Assembly (NCBI GenBank): GCA_030828385.1
Contig: JAURCS010000005.1
Location: forward strand, 1-64,000
DNA length: 64,000 nucleotides
Source of the DNA: Gammaproteobacteria bacterium
GTDB taxonomy: Bacteria; Pseudomonadota; Gammaproteobacteria; Pseudomonadales; Pseudohongiellaceae
Direction of reading: 5' to 3'
Part shown: positions 48,828 through 58,273 of the stretch, one piece after another
Layout: each line of letters opens with the position of its first letter
Numbering within the stretch: position 1 is the first letter of the stretch
Notes under the pieces: generated by a model
Databases searched by the model: none
What the model was told of the DNA's origin: nothing
What the model saw: only the letters and a program-made list of their open reading frames with translations
Position numbers and translations under genes: made by a program

Positions 48828-50327
48828 ATCAACGATCTGTTCTGGAAATCTACTGCTGTATTTTTCTACTGCAGCATACTCCTGATAATTGGCTACCTGG
48901 CCTCGCGTCGCATGCATAACATTCGTGACTACTATGCGGGCGGTAAAAAACTCGGCTTTATTAATGTGGCTTTTTCAGCCAGGGCTACTGGCGAATCAGC
49001 CTGGCTCTTACTTGGCCTTACCGGTACCGGTTTTGCGGTGGGGCTGCAGGGCTTGTGGATTGCCGTGGGTGAATTACTGGGTGTGGGCATTGCCTGGCTA
49101 TGGATGGCAAAGCCCTTCAAACGACTCACAAATCAGTATGACAGCGTCACCATTCCTGATTATCTGGAATCACGTTTTCGTGACGAAGGACACTGGCTGC
49201 GCCTGATCGCCGCCGGCGCGTTGATAGTCTTTGTGCCTATCTATGCCGGTTCCCAGGTCTTTGCTACCGGCAAAGCTTTTAATGCCTTCCTTGATATCAA
49301 TCATTACCTGGGGGCCACCATCGGGTTTCTCGTAGTGCTGCTTTATATCACCAAGGGCGGTTTTATCGCCGTGGTCTGGTCTGATGTGTTTCAGGGCCTG
49401 TTGATGGTGTGCGGTCTGGTTCTGTTACCGTTGGTTGGGCTGCTGGAGCTTGGTGGTATTACCAACCTGCTGGCGTCACTTGATAATAATTTTTCTGCAC
49501 ACCTTACTCTGACCGCAGGGCAGGGCTGGACCACCCTTGCAGTCATGCAGACGCTTGGTTTTCTCGCTATTGGCATTGGTTTTCTCGGATCGCCACAGGT
49601 CTTTGTACGCTTTATTTCCATTCGTAATGAAGAGCAAATAAAAAAAGGGGCAGTTGTCGCACTATGTTGGACTTTTCTGGCTGACACCGGTGCTGTATTG
49701 CTGGGGATAACAGGCAGGGCCTTGTTCACTGATGCTGATCTGGGCTTTGATTCAGACAATATTCTTCCGGTAATGTCACAGGCATTGCTTTTGCCTTTCT
49801 TTGCCGGCGTCTATATCGCCATGGTACTGGCCGCCATCATGTCCACCATTGATTCCCTGCTGGTGCTGGCTTCCAGCTCTGCAGTCAGGGATTACTGGCA
49901 AAAAACCCGGCATCCGGAAATGAGTGATGACACCTTGATGAAACTGAGCTGGCAAGTGACAATGATTTTGGCTCTGCTTTCCTTTGGCATCGGTATAGGC
50001 ATTCTGCTTTATGATCTTGAAAACGGAATCTTCTGGATTGTTATTTTTGGCTGGTCAGGTATTGCTGCTACCTTCTGTCCGGTCATGATACTCAGCCTGT
50101 GCTGGCCTAGACTCACGGCATTGGGTGCCAAGTGCGCGATGGTGGCAGGATTTCTTTCTAGCATAGCTTTCAAGTTTATAGTGCCGCCACTATTGTCTGC
50201 AGCCGGGTGGGATGTTGGTGTTACTTATTTGAATGCGCTGGACGTATTGTTACCAGCGTTTCTGGTGTCCGGTTTGGCAGCGGTTGTGGTCAGTCTGATA
50301 GGCAAGCCCGATTTAAATGGCCAATAA
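48828..50327 (+). CDS. Sodium:solute symporter (SSS family), likely AUC start
   Basis: A PutP-like symporter with about 13 membrane helices: RDYYAGGKKLGFINVAFSARATGESAW, GAVVALCWTFLADTGAVLLG, VLAAIMSTIDSLLVLASSS. The first ATG in frame is at 48912, but it would remove most of helix 1. The frame is open upstream and encodes NDLFWKSTAVFFYCSILLII, a good first helix. AAGGAG (48816-48821) lies 6 nt before an ATC codon at 48828, and no ATG, GTG or TTG occurs between 48828 and 48912. I therefore infer initiation at AUC (499 residues). It follows the cytochrome gene by 36 bp, so it may import the substrate of the flavocytochrome. Confidence 0.8.
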   Translation: MNDLFWKSTAVFFYCSILLIIGYLASRRMHNIRDYYAGGKKLGFINVAFSARATGESAWLLLGLTGTGFAVGLQGLWIAVGELLGVGIAWLWMAKPFKRLTNQYDSVTIPDYLESRFRDEGHWLRLIAAGALIVFVPIYAGSQVFATGKAFNAFLDINHYLGATIGFLVVLLYITKGGFIAVVWSDVFQGLLMVCGLVLLPLVGLLELGGITNLLASLDNNFSAHLTLTAGQGWTTLAVMQTLGFLAIGIGFLGSPQVFVRFISIRNEEQIKKGAVVALCWTFLADTGAVLLGITGRALFTDADLGFDSDNILPVMSQALLLPFFAGVYIAMVLAAIMSTIDSLLVLASSSAVRDYWQKTRHPEMSDDTLMKLSWQVTMILALLSFGIGIGILLYDLENGIFWIVIFGWSGIAATFCPVMILSLCWPRLTALGAKCAMVAGFLSSIAFKFIVPPLLSAAGWDVGVTYLNALDVLLPAFLVSGLAAVVVSLIGKPDLNGQ

Positions 50328-50463
50328 ATCTGACCACGTGATCTGTTTGGTAAAAAAATTTCAGAGTAAACAGGAGTACACATTCTGATCTATAGACAGT
50401 TAATTTCGACCTATATCAAGCACAGCAGGCAGGACAGAGGCAGAAACATAGACAGTGCTACTG

Positions 50464-50682
50464 TTAGAGATTTAGCAGGGATTCCACATTCCGTGGCGGG
50501 GCTATGTTCGCTATGTTCCTTTCCACCATGGCATCATGGGGAGGATAAATTACCTGGAGTGAATAGCGATCGATATCCAGCCGCTCGTATAGCACGAAAG
50601 GCCTCAATGCTGCGGCCGGCAGCTCGTCAGGCAACAGCCTGTTTTCAGTATAGAAGATGATGACGCTGGCATCCGCTTCCAT
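50464..50682 (-). CDS. Short frame of unknown function, possible gene remnant
   Basis: A 72-codon frame directly downstream of the GT9 gene on the same strand. The frame stays open upstream of its ATG into the GT9 3' end, and codon choice looks like the neighbouring genes (for example SVIIFYTENRLLPDELP). There is no ribosome site at the ATG and no family is recognised. It could be a small coupled gene or the tail of a decayed downstream gene. Confidence 0.35.
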   Translation of the reverse strand: MEADASVIIFYTENRLLPDELPAAALRPFVLYERLDIDRYSLQVIYPPHDAMVERNIANIAPPRNVESLLNL

Positions 50683-50719
50683 GAACAGGTCCAGCGCGGA
50701 GACGTTTCCCGGCGTTGGA

Positions 50720-51811
50720 TTAGGTCTGTACTGAGAGCAGGATTTTTTTCATTACATGATCTGGCGAAATGTCTTTCATACAACGATGCTGGTGCAAACA
50801 ATGACCCTTGTTACAGGCCGGGTCACAGCTAAAGTCTCCCCGTACAATCTTGCTTTGCTGACCAAGTGGCCCCCAGATTTCATCGTTAGTGGGGCCGAAT
50901 AATACTAAACCAGGCAGGCCCAGTGCGGAACCCAGATGGAAAGGCCCGCTGTCGTTGCCTACCATCAAGGCACAGGTATTCATGAACTGTCCCAGTGCCA
51001 CCAGCGACAGTCTGTTACACAGATCAAGGGGAAGGGAATCGATGCCCGCCGTTTGCAACTGTCGCGCTATTTCCTGGTTGGCATTTTCATCAACACTTCC
51101 TGCACCCAGCAGCACCGGCTGCAAACCGGCAGCCATTATTTTTTCCACCAGCACAGCCATACTGTCGACTGGCCAGCGTTTATAGTCCTTCGTCGCTCCG
51201 GCATGAATGGCGATGGTTTTTAACTGAGGGTTCCAGCCCCACTCACGTAATTGTCCTGTCAGGGTGTCGGGAAGCGTGCCAGGGTTCATTTTCAAATACG
51301 TTTTTTCAGGTTCCGGCATTCCGAGAGCGTCGAACACATCAAAATAGCTATACCAGCGATGGCTTCGTGCAGGTTCACGGTTTTCAAACTGAACCGGAAT
51401 TACCGCATCGTAACCACTGCGATGGCGGGTGGCGCTGCAACCGAGTTTATAGGCGGCCCCGGAAAGTCGGGTCAAATGGTTGGTGGCAGAATCTTCTTCG
51501 ATATTGAAGGCAATGTCCGGCTTGAAGGCACGAATCTCCTTCAGACAGGCACGGTACAGGGAGATTTTTTTAAACAGACCAGACTGACTAATTTTCCTGC
51601 GTGGGAAAAAGATCAGGCTGTCAGCGGGAAAGCTGTTTTCACAAAGTGCGAGAAAGCCTTCATCAATGACAATTTTCAGTTGAATGCCCTGATCCTGGCA
51701 GTAGCGGGCATAGGCCTGCATCAGGCCGCCCGCCAACAATAAATTGCCCAGGTACTTGGTCGGGTTAACCAGTACTATTCGTTGAGGATTCTTGGGGACA
51801 GGTTTATTCAC
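50720..51811 (-). CDS. Glycosyltransferase family 9 (heptosyltransferase-like)
   Basis: A 363-residue GT-B enzyme of the ADP-heptose transferase superfamily. N-domain: RIVLVNPTKYLGNLLLAGGL. C-domain: IAIHAGATKDYKRWPV and the nucleotide-sugar motif LMVGNDSGPFHLGSALGLPGLVLFGPT, followed by the cysteine-rich SCDPACNKGHC and HRCMKDISPDHV seen in many GT9 proteins. It probably adds a sugar to lipopolysaccharide core on the cytoplasmic face. Its start overlaps the end of the HAD phosphatase gene by 8 bp with AGGA as ribosome site, so the two form one unit. Confidence 0.88.
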   Translation of the reverse strand: MNKPVPKNPQRIVLVNPTKYLGNLLLAGGLMQAYARYCQDQGIQLKIVIDEGFLALCENSFPADSLIFFPRRKISQSGLFKKISLYRACLKEIRAFKPDIAFNIEEDSATNHLTRLSGAAYKLGCSATRHRSGYDAVIPVQFENREPARSHRWYSYFDVFDALGMPEPEKTYLKMNPGTLPDTLTGQLREWGWNPQLKTIAIHAGATKDYKRWPVDSMAVLVEKIMAAGLQPVLLGAGSVDENANQEIARQLQTAGIDSLPLDLCNRLSLVALGQFMNTCALMVGNDSGPFHLGSALGLPGLVLFGPTNDEIWGPLGQQSKIVRGDFSCDPACNKGHCLHQHRCMKDISPDHVMKKILLSVQT

Positions 51812-52652
51812 TGTCCTGGTAAAGTGCCATCAGTTCACCCACATTGGTAACGGAGATATCCGGCCAGGTTGCCTGCGGTCGGTCATCAAAGGCATTGGGA
51901 CCGCCGGTACCGGTATGCACATAAATGGCAAGAGCACCGTTATTTTTTGCCATCGGGACTTCAAGGTCGGCGTCATCACCGACAACGGCGATCTCGCTTA
52001 CCTCCAGGCCCAAATGCCGTGCCGCACTTTCAATGGCATGGGAAGAAGGTTTACCAAGCACGATGGCGTCTTTGCCAGTCAAGGGTTTCAATGCCGCCGC
52101 CAGCGCGCAGGAAGTGCCGATGCCGGGACCGTTGGCGGTGGCAAAAAAAGGCACATCGGAGGCGGTATATAATTCTGCACCAGCCTTGATTGCGAGCCAG
52201 GCATTCTCTATATCCTTAAAACCAAACTCGCGATACCAGCCAATATAGACGGCGTCGACCGGGCCAGGATTTTCAATACTCGATAACACAACCTCAAGGC
52301 CGAGATCAGCCAGAGGCTCCCACACACCGGGACAGCCCAGCACCATGATGCGTTTGTAGCCTTGCTTGACCAGATAGTCAGCAGCCACGCTGCTGGGGGT
52401 CATCATGGTGTTTTCGTTCATGGGAATGCCTGCATCGCTAAGCACCCTCACATAGTCGGAAGGGGAGCGTGCGGTGCCATTGGTCATCACCACATAGGGA
52501 ATGCCTTTATCCTTAAGCAGATTGATAAAATCTGCGGCACCGGGCAGCATCGCCATATTGTTGTTTTTCTTGTCGCCAAGAATCAGTGTGCCATCCATAT
52601 CGAAAACAAAGCCCTTCACTCGGGCAAGTTTGTCATTCATTTGATTAGTCAT
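51804..52652 (-). CDS. HAD-IIA family phosphatase (NagD-like)
   Basis: A 282-residue HAD hydrolase. Motif I is FVFDMDGTLILGD, motif II VVMTNGTARSP, motif III lysine in VLGKPSSHAI, motif IV VVGDDADLEVPMAKN. The C2 cap between motifs II and III places it with NagD/AraL-type sugar-phosphate or nucleotide phosphatases. The substrate is unknown. It is translationally coupled to the GT9 gene downstream, which hints at a sugar-phosphate role in the same pathway. Confidence 0.88.
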   Translation of the reverse strand: MTNQMNDKLARVKGFVFDMDGTLILGDKKNNNMAMLPGAADFINLLKDKGIPYVVMTNGTARSPSDYVRVLSDAGIPMNENTMMTPSSVAADYLVKQGYKRIMVLGCPGVWEPLADLGLEVVLSSIENPGPVDAVYIGWYREFGFKDIENAWLAIKAGAELYTASDVPFFATANGPGIGTSCALAAALKPLTGKDAIVLGKPSSHAIESAARHLGLEVSEIAVVGDDADLEVPMAKNNGALAIYVHTGTGGPNAFDDRPQATWPDISVTNVGELMALYQDSE

Positions 52653-52920
52653 TGCGCAGGTTTTTCCAGCTGAAAATTCAGCCGTGTACTATACTTTGTT
52701 CGTTAAGTTTTTTCATTACAGCTGAAAACCCCGGTGATTGCAGCGCTATCGACACTGTTACTGGAAAAATCACTGCCTGCTCAATCAGTTATGCCCCTTG
52801 TCTGTTTGGGCTGGCATGCTACATTTACTATTAAATCACGTAGTAAAATGTACAATACGCCTCCCTCCTTCAACGAGGTGGGGCAAAGTAACCTAATTTA
52901 ACTCAAAAGCAGGATAAAAA

Positions 52921-54264
52921 GTGAATCTATCAGGTAGTCTGATTGCCGTCGTAATTTTGTTAATCGCCAATGGATTTTTTGTGGCAGCCGAGTTCGCCCT
53001 GGTAAAAGCCCGTGGTTTTCGCATAGAAGCCCTGGCCAATAGCGGGAGTTCCGCGGCCAAGCTGACCGTGAGAATTCAGTCCCATCTGGAAGCCTATCTG
53101 GCGGCCTGTCAGCTCGGTATCACCATGGCTTCCCTGGGTCTGGGTTGGGTCGGTGAGCCCGCCGTAGCAGCATTGCTGGAACCTATGTTTCACTGGGCCG
53201 GAGTTCCCGACTCCATTCTCCATACCACGGCTTTTATTACCGGCTTCCTGATTTTCTCCTCGCTGCATATTGTGATCGGAGAGCAGGTGCCAAAAACCTT
53301 TGCGATTCGCAAGGCTGAAGTGGTTTCGGTGTGGATCTCCTATCCGCTGCATTTCACCTATATGCTGGTTTACCCGCTGAACTGGATTCTGAACTGGTCT
53401 TCCGGTTCATTGCTGGCGCTTTTTGGTGTGGAGGAAGCCACCCATGCTGAAGTTTTCAGTAGTGACGAGTTCAAGGGCATGGTGGCGACCTCTCAGGAAC
53501 ATGGGGCACTGGAATATGACAAAGCCAATATGCTCAATAACCTGTTTGAATTCGACCAGCGGCATATAGGCAGAGTGATGATTCCGGTTAACTCTGTGGA
53601 TCTGCTGGATATTACCGACCCGGAAGATGAAAACCTGCGAAAAATCCGTGACGGCGGACATTCCAGGTTTCCGGTGGTTGATGGCGGCAGGGATAACGAA
53701 ATAGTTGGCCTGTTGCTGACCAATGATCTCTATTCAGCCATGCTTGATGGTGAAGAAAAACCCTGGAGTGATCTGCGCCGTTTTTGCCGACAACCGATGG
53801 TGGTGCCGGAATCCCAGCGGGTCTCCACCTTGTTTGAGGATATGCGTAGCAATCGTGCCCATATGGCGTTTGTCATTGATGAATATGGCAAGTTCCTTGG
53901 CATCATCACCCTGGAAGATTTACTGGAAGAGATTGTCGGTGAAATCGAGGACGAAACCGACGCCGAGGAATCCACCATGCCTATTACGCTTCTGCAGGAA
54001 GGTAAATGGCAGGCAGATGGTCTGGCATCGTTGGGCGATATAGAAAAGGTCGTGGGACTGGTAGTACCCACCGAAGAAGAAGCCAACAGTTTGTCAGGGC
54101 TGTTAATGAATCAGCTGGAACGTATGCCTGCTCCTGGTGATATCATCGAAATCGATAATTTCAGGCTGACCATTCAGGATATTGAGGATCTGCGTGTCGG
54201 TCAGGTAATCATCGAAACATTACCTGTCGCCGGCGAAACTCTGGAGCTAACAGAGAACGAATAA
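52921..54264 (+). CDS. CNNM/CorC family transporter (hemolysin-like, DUF21-CBS)
   Basis: A 447-residue protein starting at GTG with AGGA upstream. It has an N-terminal DUF21 membrane domain (four helices, GFFVAAEFALVKARGFRIEAL and CQLGITMASLGLGWVGEPAV), two CBS modules (about residues 205-330, VMIPVNSVDLLDI, FVIDEYGKFLGIITLEDLLEEIVGEI) and a C-terminal CorC_HlyC domain (GLVVPTEEEANSLSGLL). Members are implicated in Mg2+ or Co2+ export. The older hemolysin name has no functional support here. Confidence 0.9.
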   Translation: MNLSGSLIAVVILLIANGFFVAAEFALVKARGFRIEALANSGSSAAKLTVRIQSHLEAYLAACQLGITMASLGLGWVGEPAVAALLEPMFHWAGVPDSILHTTAFITGFLIFSSLHIVIGEQVPKTFAIRKAEVVSVWISYPLHFTYMLVYPLNWILNWSSGSLLALFGVEEATHAEVFSSDEFKGMVATSQEHGALEYDKANMLNNLFEFDQRHIGRVMIPVNSVDLLDITDPEDENLRKIRDGGHSRFPVVDGGRDNEIVGLLLTNDLYSAMLDGEEKPWSDLRRFCRQPMVVPESQRVSTLFEDMRSNRAHMAFVIDEYGKFLGIITLEDLLEEIVGEIEDETDAEESTMPITLLQEGKWQADGLASLGDIEKVVGLVVPTEEEANSLSGLLMNQLERMPAPGDIIEIDNFRLTIQDIEDLRVGQVIIETLPVAGETLELTENE

Positions 54265-54295
54265 TCTGCTGGTTAGTAAAGTGACACCTTGATTA

Positions 54296-54820
54296 TTATT
54301 TGGCGCGATCAATGGCTTCCTGAATCAGTTCACGGGCTTTATTGGCATCGTGCCAATCCCCGATTTTTACCCATTTGCCAGGTTCCAGATCCTTGTAGTG
54401 TTCAAAAAAGTGCGCGATCTGGTTCATGGTAATTTCTGGCAGATCCTCATAATTATAGATGTTTTCATAACGCCTGGTGAGATGGGGTGAAGGCACAGAA
54501 ATAATCTTCTCATCCATGCCGGCATTATCTTCCATGATCAACACGCCTATCGGGCGCACATTGATGACACAGCCTGGCATCAATGGTCGGGTATTACACA
54601 CCATCACATCAATGGGATCGCCATCATCGGAAAGCGTATGCGGCACAAAGCCATAATTACCCGGGTAGGTCATCGGCGTATAAAGAAAACGGTCGACCAC
54701 CAGGGTGCCTGATTCCTTGTCCAGTTCGTACTTGATGGGCTGTCCGCCAATTGGTACTTCAATAATGACATTGATATCTTCCGGTGGGTTGTCGCCGATC
54801 TTGATTGAATCCAGTCGCAT
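54296..54820 (-). CDS. ppa: Inorganic pyrophosphatase (family I)
   Basis: Hydrolyses pyrophosphate to two phosphates, pulling biosynthetic reactions forward. The 174-residue product has [19 protein letters not shown], the signature DGDPIDVMV with metal-binding aspartates, and [11 protein letters not shown]. It is a cytoplasmic hexamer in the family. The ribosome site is AAAGG. It is transcribed towards the CNNM gene with no clear terminator in the 31-bp gap. Confidence 0.95.
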   Translation of the reverse strand: MRLDSIKIGDNPPEDINVIIEVPIGGQPIKYELDKESGTLVVDRFLYTPMTYPGNYGFVPHTLSDDGDPIDVMVCNTRPLMPGCVINVRPIGVLIMEDNAGMDEKIISVPSPHLTRRYENIYNYEDLPEITMNQIAHFFEHYKDLEPGKWVKIGDWHDANKARELIQEAIDRAK

Positions 54821-55095
54821 GAATATTGCCTTTCAGGTTAAAAATAAAATTTCAGAATTAAGGAGAGATAATTTCACTGATGAAATTGTTACTGCAAAGA
54901 GCCATTTGCAAGATTTCTGTAAGGTTCTGGTAAGGTTTTTTTCAGATGATAGATTCTTTTCGGTATTTTATAGAAAGTCATGGGGCATTTCAGCCTTTAA
55001 AATTTCCGGAAACGATTAATACATACAGCTATCTATTCCTTAAGACGCGGATTTATATTACATCGCTTTCCAAGTTGAACCCTGGGAGGGGAGCA

Positions 55096-56430
55096 ATGGA
55101 ACCTTTGCTGTGGAATCATGCCATGCTGACGTCTGGAATTATTTTGGCAGTTACTTTTGTTGGTATTTTTACCGAAGGAGTGCATGGCTTTCACCGTGCC
55201 AAATTTGCCCTCGCAGGGGCTGGTGCCATGGTTTTGTGCGGCCAGTTTTACGGCTTTTATAATCCCGAACTGGCTATCGAAGCCATCGACTGGAATGTGG
55301 TCTTTCTGCTTGGCGCCATGATGACCATTGTCTCCATCATGATTCCCACCGGCGGCTTTCAGTATCTTGCCTATACCATTGCAGAGCTAAGTAAGGGACG
55401 TCTGTTTTTACTCCTGGTAATGATGGGAACTCTGGTTACAGTACTTTCCCTGCTGCTGGATAATGTCACTACGGTTGTTATCTTTGGTCCACTGATTATC
55501 CTGATTTGCCAGGCTCTCAGGGTAAACCCGATTCCTTTTCTGCTGGCCGCAGCCCTGCTCTCCGATACCGGTGGTGTGGCTACTCTGGTGGGTGACCCAC
55601 CGAATCTGATGATAGGTTCCGCAGCCAATATCGATTTCAATACCTTCTTCATGCATATGGGCTTTATTGTTCTTGTGGCTTGGGTTGGCACCCTGTTTCT
55701 ACTCAAATACCTATTCAGAAAAGAGCTTGCCGAGAAACCGGTCATGCCTGAATTCAATGAGAAGGAAGAAATTGCTGATCCCCGGACCTGGAAAGTTGCC
55801 TTGGGGATTCTTGCCGCGATGGTGGTGGGTTTCATTCTCCATGATGATCTGCACTGGGAACCCTGGTTTGTGGCTGCACTGGGACTTACCGCACTGGTAT
55901 TCCTGGGCAGTAATGTAGAAATGGATGATTATTTTTCTGAAGTGGAAATTACCTTGCTGGTGTTTTTCATGTCCCTGTTTATTTTGATTGGTGGCGTTGA
56001 GCATAGTCAGTTTTTGCAATTCATTGGCCAGTTCATTGTGCCGTTCGTGCAGAAAGATTTGCTCACCGCATCAATTATGCTGATGTGGCTGGCGGCAGTA
56101 CTTTCCGCCATGATAGATAATATTCCTTTTACAGCAGCGATGATTCCCATCATTCTGGGCATGGAAACACAGGGGATTAATGTGGCGCCGCTTTGGTGGG
56201 CGCTGGCAGCTGGCGTGGGTATGGGAGGTAATGGTACCCATCTGGGCTCCACAGCCAACGTGTTTATTGTCACTATCAGTGAAAAATTGGCAAAGGATTC
56301 TGGCAATCTGGATTATGCCATTACCCCGGCGGTATGGTTTCGAAAGGGCACTTCGGTGATGCTGTTCACGCTGGTGATCTGCTCAGTCATCATGACCCTG
56401 TTTTTTGATTTCTTCAGCGCCGCGTTGTAA
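55096..56430 (+). CDS. SLC13/ArsB-NhaD superfamily permease
   Basis: From the ATG at 55096 (strong GGGAGGGGAG upstream) it is 444 residues with about 11 membrane helices. An earlier in-frame ATG at 54946 is rejected because it adds non-hydrophobic, unmatched residues. Two repeated halves carry the ion-transporter motifs LLDNVTTVVIFGP with GDPPNLMIGSA, and MIDNIPFTAAMIP with GGNGTHLGSTANV. The sequence resembles the P-protein/NhaD branch more than dicarboxylate carriers. The substrate (Na+/H+, anion or organic acid) is undetermined. Confidence 0.82.
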   Translation: MEPLLWNHAMLTSGIILAVTFVGIFTEGVHGFHRAKFALAGAGAMVLCGQFYGFYNPELAIEAIDWNVVFLLGAMMTIVSIMIPTGGFQYLAYTIAELSKGRLFLLLVMMGTLVTVLSLLLDNVTTVVIFGPLIILICQALRVNPIPFLLAAALLSDTGGVATLVGDPPNLMIGSAANIDFNTFFMHMGFIVLVAWVGTLFLLKYLFRKELAEKPVMPEFNEKEEIADPRTWKVALGILAAMVVGFILHDDLHWEPWFVAALGLTALVFLGSNVEMDDYFSEVEITLLVFFMSLFILIGGVEHSQFLQFIGQFIVPFVQKDLLTASIMLMWLAAVLSAMIDNIPFTAAMIPIILGMETQGINVAPLWWALAAGVGMGGNGTHLGSTANVFIVTISEKLAKDSGNLDYAITPAVWFRKGTSVMLFTLVICSVIMTLFFDFFSAAL

Positions 56431-56577
56431 TTGGCCAACCCCGCAGACAATCTCGGTCAAGCTTTCCTGTGCCTCTGGTCAGAGCGCCCGAAGTGTGTAA
56501 AATTGTTCGGGTTATACCAAACCAGTTAAAGATACAGGCACTTCAATAACCTGGTTACCAGGTTGGGGGAAAGGGGA

Positions 56578-57801
56578 ATGAAAATCACCACTATCGGGCG
56601 TTTCACCGCCACGCTTTTTATATCACTATTATTTCCAATACTATTTCAGCACGGACTTATGGCCGCTGAAAATGCGCCGGCCAGTCCGGATGGTTTGCAT
56701 ATTGATCCGGTTGGCACGGGGCCTTTTTATTACGATACCGCCGAGGGTATTGATATTCGGGTCAGAGTTATTGCCCGAGGTCTGATTCACCCCTGGAGTA
56801 TTACCTGGCTGCCTGATGGCAGCGCCCTGGTGACAGAAAAAAATGTCGGACGTGTTCGCCGTATTATCAATGACCAATTAATAGAAGAGCCGGTACAGGG
56901 CGCCCCCACCGACATCATGGTGAGTAAGTACAAGGGTCTGCTGGATATCACTATTCATCCCGATTTTGCCAATCAACCTTATATCTATATGAGTTATAAC
57001 AAGAAGTTGCCGGCAGGCAAGGAAGCCATAGCGGTTGCGCGGGGACGCTGGGATGGCAGCAATATCCAGGATACCCGGGATATCTTTGTTGCCCAGGAAG
57101 GCACCACTAACGGGGTGCGCCTGTTATTCGGTGCGGACGACATGTTGTACGTCGGAGTCTATGTCACAACAGACAATTCAGACAGTTTTGAAACCATGAG
57201 CCATAAAGGCAAAATTCTGCGCTTCACCCCCGAAGGCGATATACCCGATGACAATCCTTTTGTCGGCCGCGAAGGGTTCTTGCCGGAAATTTTCAGTTAT
57301 GGCCATCGCACGCCTACCGGCATGACGCTTAATCAGGAGACCGGGGATATCTGGAATACCGAGATGGGCCCCAACGGTGGCGATGAAGTGAATCTCGTTG
57401 TGCCTGGTGGCAATTACGGTTGGCCTCTGGTCAGTTTTGGCATCTCTTATGGTGGCGGCTGGCATAGTGAAAATTTCCAGATGGAGGGCGCACGTAACCC
57501 CATGGCGTTCTGGATGCCGGGTATCTCGGTCACCGGGCTGACCTTTTACACGGGCGATGAGTTTCCGCGCTGGCAGGGTGATCTGTTTGTAGGTGGTATG
57601 CAGGAAGGGCAGATCCCTGGTACCGGGCAGCTGAACCGCATTAAATTCAATGAAAACATGGAAGAAATTCGCCGCGAATCACTGCTTTCGGATCTGAGAC
57701 AGCGCATTCGTGATGTAAAACAGGGACCTGACGGCAGGCTTTACCTGCTTACCGATGAAGATGACGGGGTTCTGTTAAGAATAGAAGCAGTCGCCGACTA
57801 A
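56578..57801 (+). CDS. PQQ-dependent sugar dehydrogenase-like exported protein
   Basis: A 407-residue protein starting at the ATG at 56578 behind AAGGGG, with a signal peptide (core about residues 8-28, cleavage near LMA-A). The mature part is a six-bladed propeller of the GSDH family: GLIHPWSITWLPDGSALVTEK, FSYGHRTPTGMTLN and WNTEMGPNGGDEVNLV with the histidine and arginine expected at the PQQ site. Related proteins oxidise aldoses in the periplasm, but many members (Yli-like) have no defined substrate. Confidence 0.85.
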   Translation: MKITTIGRFTATLFISLLFPILFQHGLMAAENAPASPDGLHIDPVGTGPFYYDTAEGIDIRVRVIARGLIHPWSITWLPDGSALVTEKNVGRVRRIINDQLIEEPVQGAPTDIMVSKYKGLLDITIHPDFANQPYIYMSYNKKLPAGKEAIAVARGRWDGSNIQDTRDIFVAQEGTTNGVRLLFGADDMLYVGVYVTTDNSDSFETMSHKGKILRFTPEGDIPDDNPFVGREGFLPEIFSYGHRTPTGMTLNQETGDIWNTEMGPNGGDEVNLVVPGGNYGWPLVSFGISYGGGWHSENFQMEGARNPMAFWMPGISVTGLTFYTGDEFPRWQGDLFVGGMQEGQIPGTGQLNRIKFNENMEEIRRESLLSDLRQRIRDVKQGPDGRLYLLTDEDDGVLLRIEAVAD

Positions 57802-57822
57802 CAACATTATTACCGGCTTCCC

Positions 57823-58269
57823 TTATTGGGGAACCGCGGAATTATGAAACTGGATAATTTTCCAGGTGCCGTTGCGCAGGGCAAGCACCATGCTTACCCG
57901 CAGCGGCGTGCCTTCACTCTGACCGCTCGGAACCACTTCCCACATGCCTGAAATGGCCACCAGATTGTTGCCTATCTCGACACTCTCATAGTCCCGGGCG
58001 CGGGCAACAGTCTGCCCCGGTGGGTTGCGTCCAACCGGTTCAAAATATAAGGCGACTCCTGCCGGATCGGTTACCAGTGATTGCGATCCGGTTCCCCAGA
58101 ACAGGGCATCTTCAGAAAACAGACTGGTAACAACTTCCATGTCAGTATTGGTCATGGCATCAAGGAACTGTTCGAATACTGCTGCAGCTTCAACTTCGGC
58201 ATCACTTTGAGCCTGTAGTGATGCTGGCAGCCCGAATAACAATAGTATGGACGTGACGAAAATTTTCAT
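57823..58269 (-). CDS. Exported NTF2-like (SnoaL/DUF4440-type) protein
   Basis: A 148-residue protein with a signal peptide (cleavage near LQA-Q) and an alpha+beta NTF2 cone fold: VFEQFLDAMTNTDMEVVTSLFSEDALFWGTG, then LVAISGMWEV and RNGTWKIIQFHNS. Such domains form dimers with a pocket and may be catalytic or purely binding. It begins only 4 bp after the carboxyltransferase stop on the same strand, so it is the last gene of the carboxylase cluster and may handle a related small molecule outside the cytoplasm. Confidence 0.8.
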   Translation of the reverse strand: MKIFVTSILLLFGLPASLQAQSDAEVEAAAVFEQFLDAMTNTDMEVVTSLFSEDALFWGTGSQSLVTDPAGVALYFEPVGRNPPGQTVARARDYESVEIGNNLVAISGMWEVVPSGQSEGTPLRVSMVLALRNGTWKIIQFHNSAVPQ

Positions 58270-58273
58270 TGGC

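Noticed and set aside
52821-52851. Imperfect dyad ACATTTACTA / TAGTAAAATGT upstream of the CNNM gene
   Set aside because: AT-rich, with a one-base bulge; could occur by chance and no regulator is implicated.
57802-57840. Hairpin between the convergent PQQ-dehydrogenase and NTF2 genes as a shared terminator
   Set aside because: GGCTTCCC/GGGGAACC has a mismatch and no T-run on either side.
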